DNA of 64,000 nucleotides from JAJPKK01 sp963844635 (lineage in GTDB: Bacteria; Pseudomonadota; Alphaproteobacteria; Rhizobiales; Xanthobacteraceae): NCBI GenBank assembly GCA_963844635.1, contig CAWJPD010000005.1, positions 310,001 to 374,000 on the forward strand. Direction: 5' to 3'. The notes under the pieces were generated by a model. That model made no database searches. It was not told the DNA's origin and worked only from the letters and a program-made list of their open reading frames with translations. A program made the position numbers and the translations under genes. This document shows positions 18,881 through 27,955 of this stretch, piece by piece (positions within the stretch are counted from its first letter, which is position 1; every line of letters begins with the position of its first letter).

Positions 18881-19058
18881 CTCGCCGGGGGGCGGAATGC
18901 ACCAACGCCCTTATCGCTGTCTGCGTGAAGCAGACAGCCTCTTTCGTTGCAATATCGTACGGATTCCTCGTGCAATATTTTGCATATTATTTTACTACTT
19001 TTAGCGAAACAAGAAATAACTTAAATTGGCTCGCTTAATACATCAATGGTGCTCTTAT

Positions 19059-19511
19059 ATGAATCCCTCCGGCGAAAAAATACTTTGTATCGAAGACGAC
19101 CGCGAGACTGCAGGATTAATTGAAGAGGAGCTCGCGGAGCAAGGCTATCGTATACGCCTCGCTTCCGACGGGGATCAGGGCTTGGCTGCAATCCTGACAT
19201 TCGAACCGAACCTTGTCCTTGCGGACATCGTCTTGCCCGTTCTGTCTGGCTTCGACATTTTGGAACGGCTCGCGTCGGCGGAACCTCGATATGCCAATGT
19301 ACCGGTTGTGTTCGTCACCGCGATCACCGACGCTGATGTCAGGCAAAAGGCACGCCAGCTGGGCGTCCAAGACTTCGTCACCAAGCCAATCGATTTCGAA
19401 ACCCTCCTCGCCATCATTAAAGCGGGACTTGCCGGAAACGCTCGTCTCAACAATCGGCCGAAGGCATTGCCCTGGATAGGCCGGATAGAACTAAGCGCAA
19501 CGGCGTCGTGA
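19059..19511 (+). CDS. Single-domain response regulator
   Basis: The 150-residue product is a receiver domain with the acidic pair in ILCIEDDRE, the phosphoacceptor in LVLADIVLP, and the conserved lysine in DFVTKPIDF. After the domain only about 25 residues remain, with no output domain. Start 19059 (ATG) is preferred over a TTG at 19026; neither has a strong Shine-Dalgarno. No kinase is adjacent; it precedes the outer-membrane barrel cluster by about 340 bp. Confidence 0.85.
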   Translation: MNPSGEKILCIEDDRETAGLIEEELAEQGYRIRLASDGDQGLAAILTFEPNLVLADIVLPVLSGFDILERLASAEPRYANVPVVFVTAITDADVRQKARQLGVQDFVTKPIDFETLLAIIKAGLAGNARLNNRPKALPWIGRIELSATAS

Positions 19512-19852
19512 CAAAAGTTTCATCCATGAATGTCATAGGCCGATGCCCTGAAGGTCGGCTCGGCCGCCGACCGTCCTCGGGTTGGATGCGCCCCGAATCG
19601 AATTTTGCTCATTTGTGAGTTGCTTGGCTGCCGCCGGAGTATGGCGTGCCTCCAATTGCCTCTTTATGATATGCATCTGTCTCGATAAGTAGCAAAAGTC
19701 GGGCGATGAACGACCAAAAATATTTAAAAAATATTAAATTGATCCACAACGCGTATGGATTTCTTCCTGACGCTCAGGCGAAATGCGGCCTGTCGATGAT
19801 CGAAACTGGGCGACGCGGGACGGGCGCTTAGTTGGCGGGGTGGGGCTTCGGC
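19512..19852. promoter_or_regulatory. AT-rich intergenic region before the barrel gene cluster
   Basis: This 341-bp gap contains an AT-rich run around 19715-19745 (aaatatttaaaaaatatt) that could lie in or near the promoter for the outer-membrane genes that follow. No specific -35/-10 pair is claimed. Confidence 0.3.
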
Positions 19853-20629
19853 ATGACAATTTGCAAATATAAACGGTTCACGTCAACGCGTGCGGCCGTT
19901 TCTGTCCTGGCTGCGGCATGGGGTCTTCCTGCTACTGCCGCGGATGTCGGCATCTCCGCCCCTGCGGCGCCAAGCTACTACACTTGGACGGGCTGTTATG
20001 CGGGAGGATTTTTTGGGTACGGTGCTGCCAATTGGTGGCAATCTACCGACCTGAATGGCTACAATCCGGGCGGCGCAAATCCCTGGAATTTCAGCCTCGG
20101 AAATCAGGCGACCGGAGGCGGCATGCTGTCGTGCAATTGGCAGGCCGCGCCGTGGCTCGTTCTCGGTGTCGAAGGCGAGGGCGGCTATCTCAATATAGCG
20201 AGCGACGGAACAACAGGCACGCAGCCCCTCGTCGGGAATGTCTTCGATTCAACAAAAGTGGGGGTGGGGTACGGAGCAATCACAGGCCGCCTCGGAGTTG
20301 TTTTCCTGGACCGCATACTAGTCTACGGCAAGCTCGGCGTGGGTTTCTATCGAACCTCAACTGAAATCCAAGACGATTACAATCCCGGCTTCTTGGCCGT
20401 GGGAGGTAAAAATCAGTCCCCTTTGGCGGCAGGATTTGGCGTTGAGTACGCCATGACCGAGCATTGGACCGGTCGCGTCGAAGGTCTCGTTTTCGGTGAT
20501 ATGGGGTCATACAGCGCGTGCGGGGTCAGTTCTGGTTTGAACGGTACGCCAGTTGGCACCTTTTGTTGGCGACAGGATCCCGGAACGATCTACACCCTGA
20601 AAATTGGGGCCAGCTACAAATTCTGGTGA
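19853..20629 (+). CDS. Small outer-membrane beta-barrel protein (Omp25/31-like)
   Basis: The 258-residue protein has a signal peptide ending PATAAD and then the YYTWTGCYAGGFFGYG opening typical of alphaproteobacterial small barrels (PF13505-like). Alternating strands rich in Gly and aromatics follow, and it ends in an aromatic residue (KIGASYKFW), the usual sorting signal for Bam. It is the first of four barrel genes on this strand. The ATG at 19853 is chosen because the signal peptide begins there; a TTG at 19832 is also in frame. Confidence 0.87.
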   Translation: MTICKYKRFTSTRAAVSVLAAAWGLPATAADVGISAPAAPSYYTWTGCYAGGFFGYGAANWWQSTDLNGYNPGGANPWNFSLGNQATGGGMLSCNWQAAPWLVLGVEGEGGYLNIASDGTTGTQPLVGNVFDSTKVGVGYGAITGRLGVVFLDRILVYGKLGVGFYRTSTEIQDDYNPGFLAVGGKNQSPLAAGFGVEYAMTEHWTGRVEGLVFGDMGSYSACGVSSGLNGTPVGTFCWRQDPGTIYTLKIGASYKFW

Positions 20630-20720
20630 ACTCAGTCGCGAGTGCGAACGGCGGATCGCTGCTGAACGCGCATGCCAGCGAACGGGCACCCGTCGTGCGA
20701 CGTTGCTCTTGGGGGATAGG

Positions 20721-21438
20721 ATGCTAATGAGGACTTTTATCGGCTTTTTGGCCGCGGCGTCGGCGGCTTACCCAGTGATGGCCGCGGATATGTCGCCAGT
20801 GAAGGTCCCGGTTGAATCAGACGCATTCAACTGGACTGGTTGCTACGCAGGGGGAGCCTTCGGAAGTCTGTTCACGCAAACGTACTGGGCGACCGCAGCA
20901 CCTTCGACTCCTGTCGGAGAAGCGATCAGCACGCAGCAGGCAACCGGAATAGCTTTTGGCGGCCAGAGCGGCTGCAATTATCAATTTCTTCCGTGGGCCG
21001 CAGTGGGGATTTCAAGGCGATTACGGAAGGTCGTATCTGACAGAAACCGCCTCAGACAATTTTGTTTCCGTCCTGACCGATCAAACGAAAGTTGACTCGC
21101 TCGGTTCGGTGACGGGCCGGTTCGGTCTCGTCTGGTGGCGCCTGCTGACTTACGTGAAGGGCGGCGTGGGCTGGTCTCGTGACGAATTCAACACGTTCAA
21201 CACCACGAGTAATGCGACCTTCCCAATAGCCGGTATCACCCGCGAAGGGTGGACCGCCGGTGGCGGTTTCGAATACGCAATCGTCAGCAATCTGTCGATG
21301 TTCATCGAATATGACCTATACGATTTTGGCACACGTACCGAGGCGATAACCACGGTTTCGAGCGGGCCGTTACAGAACATCGCAATCCGCGAGCGTGAGA
21401 GCGTCGTCAAGGTGGGCCTAAACTGGACATTCCGCTGA
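20721..21438 (+). pseudogene. Outer-membrane beta-barrel protein, frameshifted
   Basis: The gene begins with a signal peptide ending VMAADM and the barrel opening FNWTGCYAGGAFGSL. At 21005-21008 a run of four G holds one base too many: the first frame derails after LPWAAVG, and the frame with FQGDYGRSYLTE continues to the terminal VKVGLNWTFR at 21438. Correcting one G restores a normal barrel of about 240 residues ending in Phe-Arg. GGGGGATAGG lies before the start (ATG at 20721 or 20727). Confidence 0.85.
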
Positions 21439-21485
21439 CGCCCAAGGCGTAGCAGAACAAGCCACTTATTCGATGGGGCAGGGTA

Positions 21486-23147
21486 ATGGGGAAGTTCTAT
21501 TTAGCAGGTTTGGTGCTGGCGTTGCCGGCAGGACTTGCGGTTTCTAGCATGGCGCGAGCCGCGGATGCGAGTGCCAATGCATCGATTGATTGCCGGCAGC
21601 CGGACGCGCCTTACAAGGACTACAAGTGCCTTGACCCATATCTGGGCGAAGGTTTCCTTGAACGCTTGGTGAATTACTACCGCCTGGAAATGGGGCACAA
21701 TGCGGCCCCTGCCGATCCGAGTGCGCCGCCTTCACGCCGCGCTGGCTGGCAGGACGCGCCCGCCGCGACGCCCCCGATGCCTTTCACCGAGTGGCCATAT
21801 GGGGGATCGACTTTGCTAGGGGTATCGCGACCGAATTCCGCTGACAGTCCATTAATGGTTGCACTCGGAAATACCGATCTTGGAAAGGCGATGAACGCAG
21901 CAAATATTCAGGTGTACGGCTGGTTTAACGGCGGAGGCAATATCAGCACGAACGACAACAAGCCGGCCGGCAATAATCCTGCGGCGTATATGGTTGACCC
22001 CAATTCTTTCCAGCTTGATCAGGCGGTCGTCTACATCGAACGAGTTCCCGACACGGTCCAGTCAGACCATATCGACTGGGGCTTTCGGTTTTCGGCCATC
22101 TACGGTGAGAATTATCGCTACACAAATGGTTATGGGTATGCGAGCTATCAATTCAACGGGCATAATCTCTATTATGGATACGACTTTCCGATGGTCTATG
22201 GCGAGTTGTTCATTCCGCAACTTGCTGATGGCCTCATGTTAAGACTGGGTCGCTTCATCTCATTGCCTGACATCGAGGCCCAGCTCGCGCCGAACAACTA
22301 CATGTACTCGCATTCTTTGACTTATGCCTGGGACAACTATACCAATACGGGCTTGCAAAGCACACTCGCCTTGAACAAAAACTGGTTCCTGCAGTTGGGA
22401 GTGACGGTCGGCACCGAAGCGGCACCATGGCACTGGGGCGAGATGGTGCCGAATCCATTCCCAAATCCCATCTTCCCCGGGCTTACGATGCCCAAGGATC
22501 CCGGCGCAACACCGTCCGTCACCGGCGGTATCCGATGGGAAAGCGACAAGGGTTGGGACAGCATCTACGTCGCTGCGGACTCCACCAACTCTGGCACTTG
22601 GGGCTACAACAATCTTCAATGGTTCGGCATCACCTGGTATCACCGGATCAATGAGGATTGGCACTTTTCCTGGGAAACCTACACGCTCGGCGAACGCAAC
22701 GTGCTGAACGGCAGCGGTCAGAATGCAGAAGCCATGGCAATCATTAACAATGGCGGCTTCCCGTTCACTGCATCGAACGGCACGCCGTTTAACGGGCCGA
22801 ATTTTGCGGTCTGCCCCAGCCCTGCCGACGTGACATGTACGATGCGGGTGTTCACCTCCCTGATCTATTTGAACTGGCAATTCTCGCCGCTTGATAATCT
22901 CTCGTTCCGTGCCGAATATTATAATGACATGGATGCCCAGCGCACCGTTTCAGTTGCCGGAACGCGAATTGTGGAATTTTCGGTCGGAGTGCAGCATTGG
23001 TTGTCGCCGCAGATCGAGTTTCGTCCCGAAGTAGCTTTTTACAAGTCTTTGGACGCGGCGTCGTTCAACGGTAATCCGTACCTGGGTCAGCTTCCGAACA
23101 GGGACTACGCCCTTATCGGTGCTGCTGACCTCATCTGGCATTTTTGA
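21486..23147 (+). CDS. Outer-membrane porin, BBP2/OmpL-like
   Basis: The 553-residue protein has a signal peptide ending ARAADA and a long barrel domain of the putative beta-barrel porin-2 family (PF07642). Diagnostic stretches include VYGWFNGGGNIS, DWGFRFSAIYGENYRY, and a final strand ending ADLIWHF. A Cys pair (DCRQPDAPYKDYKC) near the mature N-terminus is unusual for a porin and could form a disulfide in the periplasm. It lies 47 bp after the preceding barrel gene and is probably co-transcribed. Substrate is unknown. Confidence 0.87.
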   Translation: MGKFYLAGLVLALPAGLAVSSMARAADASANASIDCRQPDAPYKDYKCLDPYLGEGFLERLVNYYRLEMGHNAAPADPSAPPSRRAGWQDAPAATPPMPFTEWPYGGSTLLGVSRPNSADSPLMVALGNTDLGKAMNAANIQVYGWFNGGGNISTNDNKPAGNNPAAYMVDPNSFQLDQAVVYIERVPDTVQSDHIDWGFRFSAIYGENYRYTNGYGYASYQFNGHNLYYGYDFPMVYGELFIPQLADGLMLRLGRFISLPDIEAQLAPNNYMYSHSLTYAWDNYTNTGLQSTLALNKNWFLQLGVTVGTEAAPWHWGEMVPNPFPNPIFPGLTMPKDPGATPSVTGGIRWESDKGWDSIYVAADSTNSGTWGYNNLQWFGITWYHRINEDWHFSWETYTLGERNVLNGSGQNAEAMAIINNGGFPFTASNGTPFNGPNFAVCPSPADVTCTMRVFTSLIYLNWQFSPLDNLSFRAEYYNDMDAQRTVSVAGTRIVEFSVGVQHWLSPQIEFRPEVAFYKSLDAASFNGNPYLGQLPNRDYALIGAADLIWHF

Positions 23148-23237
23148 TGGGCATCATGACTGCATCCCACCCCGTGCAGGCAATTCTAAGCAGCCGAGCA
23201 TCGGCGGATGCGGGCCGGCAGGGCTAAGAGGTCCCTC

Positions 23238-24008
23238 ATGCGCAGAATTTTCCCCTCCGTTGGCGCGATCATGATGTTGACGGTTTGCCCGGTCATGGGA
23301 GCCGATCTCCTCAAGGCTCTTCAGCCGCCGACCGGTTATGATTGGACGGGCTTTTACCTCGGGGCCCATGTCGGCGGGATCTGGGATCGCACGGATTGGT
23401 TCGAGGATTCGACGCTGTCGGGCTCCGGGGGCATCGGACCAGTGGGGTTCCATGATGCCAGTCTGAGCACCACCGGTTTTTTCGGCGGAGGCCAAGGCGG
23501 ATGGAATTACCAGACCGGTTGGGTCGTATGGGGCGTCGAAGCCGATGGCAGCGCCGCCGCCCTCAGCCACAGCGTGCCCTGTTTCCCCGAAGTGACCGGG
23601 ACGGTGCAAAGCTGCAGCACGCGAGTCCCCGCGTTGGGCACATTTACTGCCCGCGTGGGCGCTGCATTCGATTCGCTCCTGCTCTATTTCCAGGCCGGAG
23701 GCGCTTGGGAGGACGAGAAGCTGCAAGCGATATGCAACGTCTGCGGGCTGCTTGGCACACCGACAAACGCGGTTTATGCGCAGGGCATCGGTGGATTGAC
23801 CCTCGGCGGCGGCGTCGAGTATGCGTTCGCCGGAAAGTGGTCCGCCTTTCTTCAATATAACTATGTCACGTTCGGAAATCGCGATTTGACCTTTCTCTTT
23901 CAGCCACCGAACTTACCGTCGAGCGGGCCGATGACCGAGTACGTTCGGGAAACGGCCAATATTGTTGAGTTCGGGATAAACTATCGCTTCGGTGGTCCAT
24001 ATTGGTGA
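23238..24008 (+). CDS. Small outer-membrane beta-barrel protein (Omp25/31-like)
   Basis: The 256-residue protein starts at an ATG with AAGAGG upstream. The signal peptide ends VMGADLL and the barrel opens YDWTGFYLGAHVGGIWD. It ends NIVEFGINYRFGGPYW, with the aromatic C-terminus expected for Bam substrates. Two Cys pairs (PCFPEVTGTVQSC and CNVCG) stand out in a small barrel and may sit in loops. It closes the four-gene barrel cluster; a 312-bp gap follows. Confidence 0.86.
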   Translation: MRRIFPSVGAIMMLTVCPVMGADLLKALQPPTGYDWTGFYLGAHVGGIWDRTDWFEDSTLSGSGGIGPVGFHDASLSTTGFFGGGQGGWNYQTGWVVWGVEADGSAAALSHSVPCFPEVTGTVQSCSTRVPALGTFTARVGAAFDSLLLYFQAGGAWEDEKLQAICNVCGLLGTPTNAVYAQGIGGLTLGGGVEYAFAGKWSAFLQYNYVTFGNRDLTFLFQPPNLPSSGPMTEYVRETANIVEFGINYRFGGPYW

Positions 24009-24320
24009 AGGCAGCTTGTGGGTTGCGGCGAGCTTGCCTACCATGGCTGTGTGGTGGGCTCGGGAGCCAGCTGCTGGTCAAGCCCGGGCGGCCGCGCCCG
24101 GTCCCACTGAAGGCTATGATTTTTATATGGCGTGGCTACATTTTATATATGGCATTTCTATCTCCGATGTGAAAAAGTCGAGTGCCGGGCAGTTCGGGGG
24201 AACAGCAGCGACTGACACGTCTGAAATATTGGCGCAAGACTTGCTCCTTCGGCGGTGCGCCAAGGACATGTCGGGTGTGATCAGTGCTGCGCCGTCCTCA
24301 TTGGGCGAAACGAAACCGGT
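24009..24320. other. Intergenic region, no gene seen
   Basis: This 312-bp gap separates the last barrel gene from the histidine kinase. One frame stays open upstream of the kinase start (from about 24255), so the kinase could start earlier, but no conserved residues are visible there. Confidence 0.35.
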
Positions 24321-25997
24321 ATGACGTTGGCAACTGAACGCGATCGACACCATCTATGGGGTCAACCGGTCGTCGACTGGTTCGATGCTTGGCGCAAGCT
24401 TACTCGAAATCGGATTCTCGTTTCCGGTTATCGTGCCTCGAACAACGTGGAAAGCTCCTCGGAACAAGGGATCGCATTTGCCAGCAAAGCGCTGCTGCGG
24501 CCCTGCGGAGCAGTGGCCGTCACGACCATGCTCATCGCAGGCTTGCTCAAAATCGTTCCCGGGCTAGGTTTTGACCCCTTCTACTATCTCGTGACCGTCG
24601 TGATCTGCGCTGTTCGCTGGGGCTTTGGATCAGCCATCACTTGCGCATTTGCCAGTCTCCTGATTTCGGATTTCTTGTTCATCCCGCCGCTTTATACATT
24701 CTACATCAGCGATCCCCGGCAGATTGTTGAATTGGCGATTTTCCTTTTCGTTGCCCTGGTGACCGGGACTCTTGCGGCACGTTTGAAGATCGAAGCCGAC
24801 GCAGCTCGCCGCCGCGAGACCGAGATGCATTATCTCTACGAACTGACGCGCCGGCTGGGATTGTGCTTCACCACGGGTGATCTTGTTGCGGCCATCCAAA
24901 AGTACCTTTCTGATCACTTGGGTTGCGAGACATACCTGGTCCGTTGTCCTCCTCCATTTTCGGACGATCGCGGCGAACAGCCAACCCCGAAATTGCCGGA
25001 TTCGATAAAGCGCACCGCGCGTGAAATGATAGAAACGATAGATGTACTCTCCCGGTCCATTGCGGACGAAAGCACTGACTCTCGCTGGGTGCTGAAAACC
25101 ATCGCAACGAAATTAAATGTTTATGGTGTCCTTGCGATCAACCTGGGCGCTTCCGGCGATGCCGCCCGTCTGGACGAGCGGATTGACCGCCTCTTGTTGG
25201 AGGGAACAGCCGCTCTTACCCGTATCGATGCCGCAACGGCACTTGTTCACGCTGATGCGAAACTTCAAAGCCACATCTTGAAAAGTGCATGGATTGGAAC
25301 CGCGTCTCACGAGCTGCGATCGCCGATTACCGCAATTCTAGGTTCCGCGAGCGTGATCAATGAGATGGCGGCGACGCAGAAAAATGCCACGCTCCAGTCA
25401 CTGATGCTCGGCATGCATGACGAAGCCAAGCGACTCGATAACGATGTCCAAAACCTGCTCGATACCATCAGAATAGCCGATTCGGGAGTACAGCCGCGCT
25501 TTGTATACAGCGACCCGGCGGACATCATCGCAGCAGCGCTCCGCGAGCGAACCGACCATGTTACGACACATCAGCTAAAAATCAGCATCGACCGGGAGCT
25601 GCCCCTGGTCAACATCGATCCGGTATTAATGGAGCAGGCGCTCGGCCACTTGATCGAGAATGCGGCCAAATACTCGGTCGCCGGTTCCGACATTGCGATC
25701 GCGGCGCGAAACGTTGATAACCATATTCTCATTTCCGTGACCGATCAGGGCGTTGGCTTGACCGAGGAGGAAACGCGACGGCTATTCCAGCGCGGGGTGC
25801 GCGGAGCTCGTCATGTCGGTAACGTCCCGGGACTCGGGCTGGGGTTGTGGATCGCACACGTTTTTGTCACCGCCAATGGCGGCGGTCTGCAGGCCTTCAG
25901 CCCCGGACTCGAGCAGGGAACGACCATGACTATCGCCCTTCCCGTGCACTCTGCGCTAGGCCCGCCTGCTTCCGCCGTCAATGCCCAAACTTGCTAA
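24321..25997 (+). CDS. KdpD-like sensor histidine kinase, short form
   Basis: The 558-residue protein has four closely spaced membrane helices of the DUF4118/KdpD type (PFYYLVTVVICAVRWGFG to LFVALVTGTLAARL), a GAF-like linker, the H-box TASHELRSPITAILG and the ATPase boxes HLIENAAKYSV and GLGLGLWIAH. The N-terminal KdpD and USP domains of classical KdpD (about 900 residues) are missing. It overlaps the response regulator by 17 bp. No kdpFABC genes are present, so the signal and targets may differ from potassium control; the upstream porins are one possible target (inference). Confidence 0.88.
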   Translation: MTLATERDRHHLWGQPVVDWFDAWRKLTRNRILVSGYRASNNVESSSEQGIAFASKALLRPCGAVAVTTMLIAGLLKIVPGLGFDPFYYLVTVVICAVRWGFGSAITCAFASLLISDFLFIPPLYTFYISDPRQIVELAIFLFVALVTGTLAARLKIEADAARRRETEMHYLYELTRRLGLCFTTGDLVAAIQKYLSDHLGCETYLVRCPPPFSDDRGEQPTPKLPDSIKRTAREMIETIDVLSRSIADESTDSRWVLKTIATKLNVYGVLAINLGASGDAARLDERIDRLLLEGTAALTRIDAATALVHADAKLQSHILKSAWIGTASHELRSPITAILGSASVINEMAATQKNATLQSLMLGMHDEAKRLDNDVQNLLDTIRIADSGVQPRFVYSDPADIIAAALRERTDHVTTHQLKISIDRELPLVNIDPVLMEQALGHLIENAAKYSVAGSDIAIAARNVDNHILISVTDQGVGLTEEETRRLFQRGVRGARHVGNVPGLGLGLWIAHVFVTANGGGLQAFSPGLEQGTTMTIALPVHSALGPPASAVNAQTC

Positions 25998-26700
25998 TAC
26001 AATTCTCATCATCGACGATGAAACGCAGATCCGACGCTTTGTAAGTGCGGGCCTTGAACTCCACGGCTATGTCGTCCGCGAAGCCGATGACGGTGCCTCG
26101 GGCCTGAAAGCGGCGGCGCATCTGAGGCCAGACTTGATCATCCTCGATCTTGGACTTCCTGACATGACGGGACTTGAGCTCCTCCATACCGTTCGATCGT
26201 GGTCCAATGTTCCTGTTATCGTATTGTCAATCGAGGCCGACGAGGAGCACAAAGTACGCCTGCTGAAATCGGGAGCCGATGATTACGTAGTCAAGCCGTT
26301 CGGAATCGCCGAACTCGCCGCACGATGCGAAGCCGCGCTACGCCGCTATCACAAAACGACCGAACGCAATCCTGTCGTGCGGACCGGCTCTCTCACCATC
26401 AACCTTGTCTCCCGCGCTGTAGCCCTTGCCGATGCGCCTGTGATGCTGACGCGCAAGGAATACAAGCTGCTCAATATTCTTGCCACACATCTCGGCCTGG
26501 TCGTGACCCATAACCAACTTATTAAGGAGATCTGGGGAACAAGCTCGCCGGATAACATTCAGTATCTTAGGATGCTTGTCCGGAAGTTGAGACAGAAACT
26601 TGAGGCTGATCCCAATCAACCGAGGCTTTTCGTTTCAGAATCTGGCGTAGGATATCGGTTGCAACGGATACCGACGCAGGTGACAAAAAGAACTAATTGA
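25981..26700 (+). CDS. KdpE-like OmpR-family response regulator
   Basis: The 239-residue protein has a receiver domain (IIDDETQIR, phosphoacceptor in LIILDLGLPDMTG, lysine in DDYVVKPFG) and a winged-helix DNA-binding domain (LTRKEYKLLNILATHLG to SGVGYRLQ). The ATG lies inside the kinase gene, so the two are translationally coupled. KdpE is the closest named relative, but that label describes the subfamily, not a proven potassium role. It ends the cluster; the following 560 bp has no clear gene. Confidence 0.9.
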   Translation: MPKLANTILIIDDETQIRRFVSAGLELHGYVVREADDGASGLKAAAHLRPDLIILDLGLPDMTGLELLHTVRSWSNVPVIVLSIEADEEHKVRLLKSGADDYVVKPFGIAELAARCEAALRRYHKTTERNPVVRTGSLTINLVSRAVALADAPVMLTRKEYKLLNILATHLGLVVTHNQLIKEIWGTSSPDNIQYLRMLVRKLRQKLEADPNQPRLFVSESGVGYRLQRIPTQVTKRTN

Positions 26701-27257
26701 GCAAGGGACTTAGTCCGAGATCATCGACCCAGGACTTCGGCTGTATAGGTAGCACCGGCTCAATGGCAAGCAGCCCCCTCGCAAAGTTCCCGAGAGCATC
26801 AATTGAGCTGTTTGCTGGGCCCCTGGATATCGAGCTCCCCATCCGCCAAATCCGGTTGCAACAATTTCCGTCGACAAGATCACCGTTGCAATCAAGACTA
26901 ATCCATCATTTGCCCGTCTTCTGCTTCTGGTCCGCGTCGACTTCGTATACAGTTCCAACAAGCAGGCTCTGGCCTCAATAAAGGCCATGACTTCAGGTTG
27001 CCAAAGGAGTTCTGGCAGGCGATCATACCCGTTTAATTCATGATAGCTGCTCAGGAATGGCCGACATTTTTCAAGCAGCGAGTTCGGCAAAAACGCGAAA
27101 CTATCAAGGACCGCGGTGTTTGCCACATGCCGCCGAGTGCGCTGCGGCGATCGATTGGAGATCATGCAGTGCACAAGATATGCATATGGTTCGCGATGTG
27201 CTCAGAACAGCGGACAAGTTTATCTTCTGATTGGTGGGACATCTGTCATTGGATTTC
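26701..27257. other. Noncoding or decayed region with first copy of a direct repeat
   Basis: About 560 bp follow the KdpE-like gene. Minus-strand frames are open but show no family I recognise. The right half carries one copy of a ~165-bp repeat (27070-27232). Confidence 0.4.
27070..27232. repeat. Direct repeat copy 1 (~163 bp)
   Basis: This stretch and 27752-27921 are the same orientation and nearly the same length, with long identical blocks such as ttcggcaaaaacgcgaaact and tggttcgcgatgtg, separated by about 520 bp. Differences are scattered substitutions and a few small indels. Confidence 0.85.
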
Positions 27258-27536
27258 TTATTTATTTGTCATTAACTTTTTTTCACTTGAAATGGGTGCC
27301 TGGGCCACTCCCCGATCGTCGTCCCCGCCACCTACTACTGAGACATCGGACTCTTCGGCCCGCCATAATAACGAAGCTTGACACCCGGGACCGACTGAAG
27401 AATTGTCAGAGTTCGGCCGGACTACCTTCTTAGAAATTGATTTCGCTGAAACCGCTATAGGATGATAACAGGTCGATGCCAAAATGATCGACATCGTCAC
27501 CGTGGTAAGCTTCCTCATTGCACGAAACGATTTCAT
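27258..27536 (-). CDS. Possible small secreted protein, perhaps frameshifted
   Basis: From the ATG at 27536 the frame encodes a convincing signal peptide (MRKLTTVTMSIILASTC to IAVSAKS) followed by a short basic segment. After about residue 45 the frame becomes Asp/Gly-rich and unconvincing, while another frame reads GVKLRYYGGPKSPMSQ then a stop, which looks more like a natural secreted C-terminus. A single indel near 27390-27400 would join them into a protein of about 60 residues. No strong Shine-Dalgarno is visible. Function unknown. Confidence 0.35.
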   Translation of the reverse strand: MKSFRAMRKLTTVTMSIILASTCYHPIAVSAKSISKKVVRPNSDNSSVGPGCQASLLWRAEESDVSVVGGGDDDRGVAQAPISSEKKLMTNK

Positions 27537-27955
27537 GGCGTGTTGCATCTTTTTGCCGTAAACTTCCAGCCAGGGCCGCTCTGACCTCCAGTCCGCAGAG
27601 GGTCGAAACCAAGCACGTTTTTGGAGATCAAAGCTTGCCAGTTCTTAGCGATAAAATCCATCTGCATGACTGATATATAAAGTATCATAAAAATATCTTC
27701 CGCCAACGGGGATGCGGGCACCGACTTCCTGCGAGGAACGGCTGATAATTCTTCAAGCAGCGGGTTCGGCAAAAACGCGAAACTATCAAGGACCGCGATG
27801 TTTGCCGAATCCACATGCCGGCGAGTGCGCTGCGGTGATCGATTGGACGTCATGCGGTACACAAAATGTGCACATGGTTCGCGATGTGACCAGGACGGCG
27901 GACAAGTTTATTTTTTGATTTGAAAGACCAAGTCAACTATCATCTTCTCTGTAAT
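27537..27955. other. Noncoding region with second copy of a direct repeat
   Basis: No recognisable gene is seen between the small secreted candidate and the histidine kinase. Most of the right half is the second repeat copy (27752-27921). Confidence 0.4.
27752..27921. repeat. Direct repeat copy 2 (~170 bp)
   Basis: Second copy of the repeat at 27070-27232, same orientation, with an extra few bases near atccacatgcc. On the minus strand both copies would encode similar N-terminal peptides containing VLDSFAFLPN, so they may be duplicated 5' ends of a lost gene. Confidence 0.85.

Noticed and set aside
24321..26700. Potassium-transport (kdp) operon
   Set aside because: Only KdpD/KdpE-like regulators are present; the kinase lacks the KdpD/USP domains and no kdpFABC genes are seen.
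26710..27174. 154-residue protein on the minus strand
   Set aside because: No recognisable family, and its N-terminus is the direct repeat shared with 27752-27921; more likely duplicated noncoding or decayed sequence.
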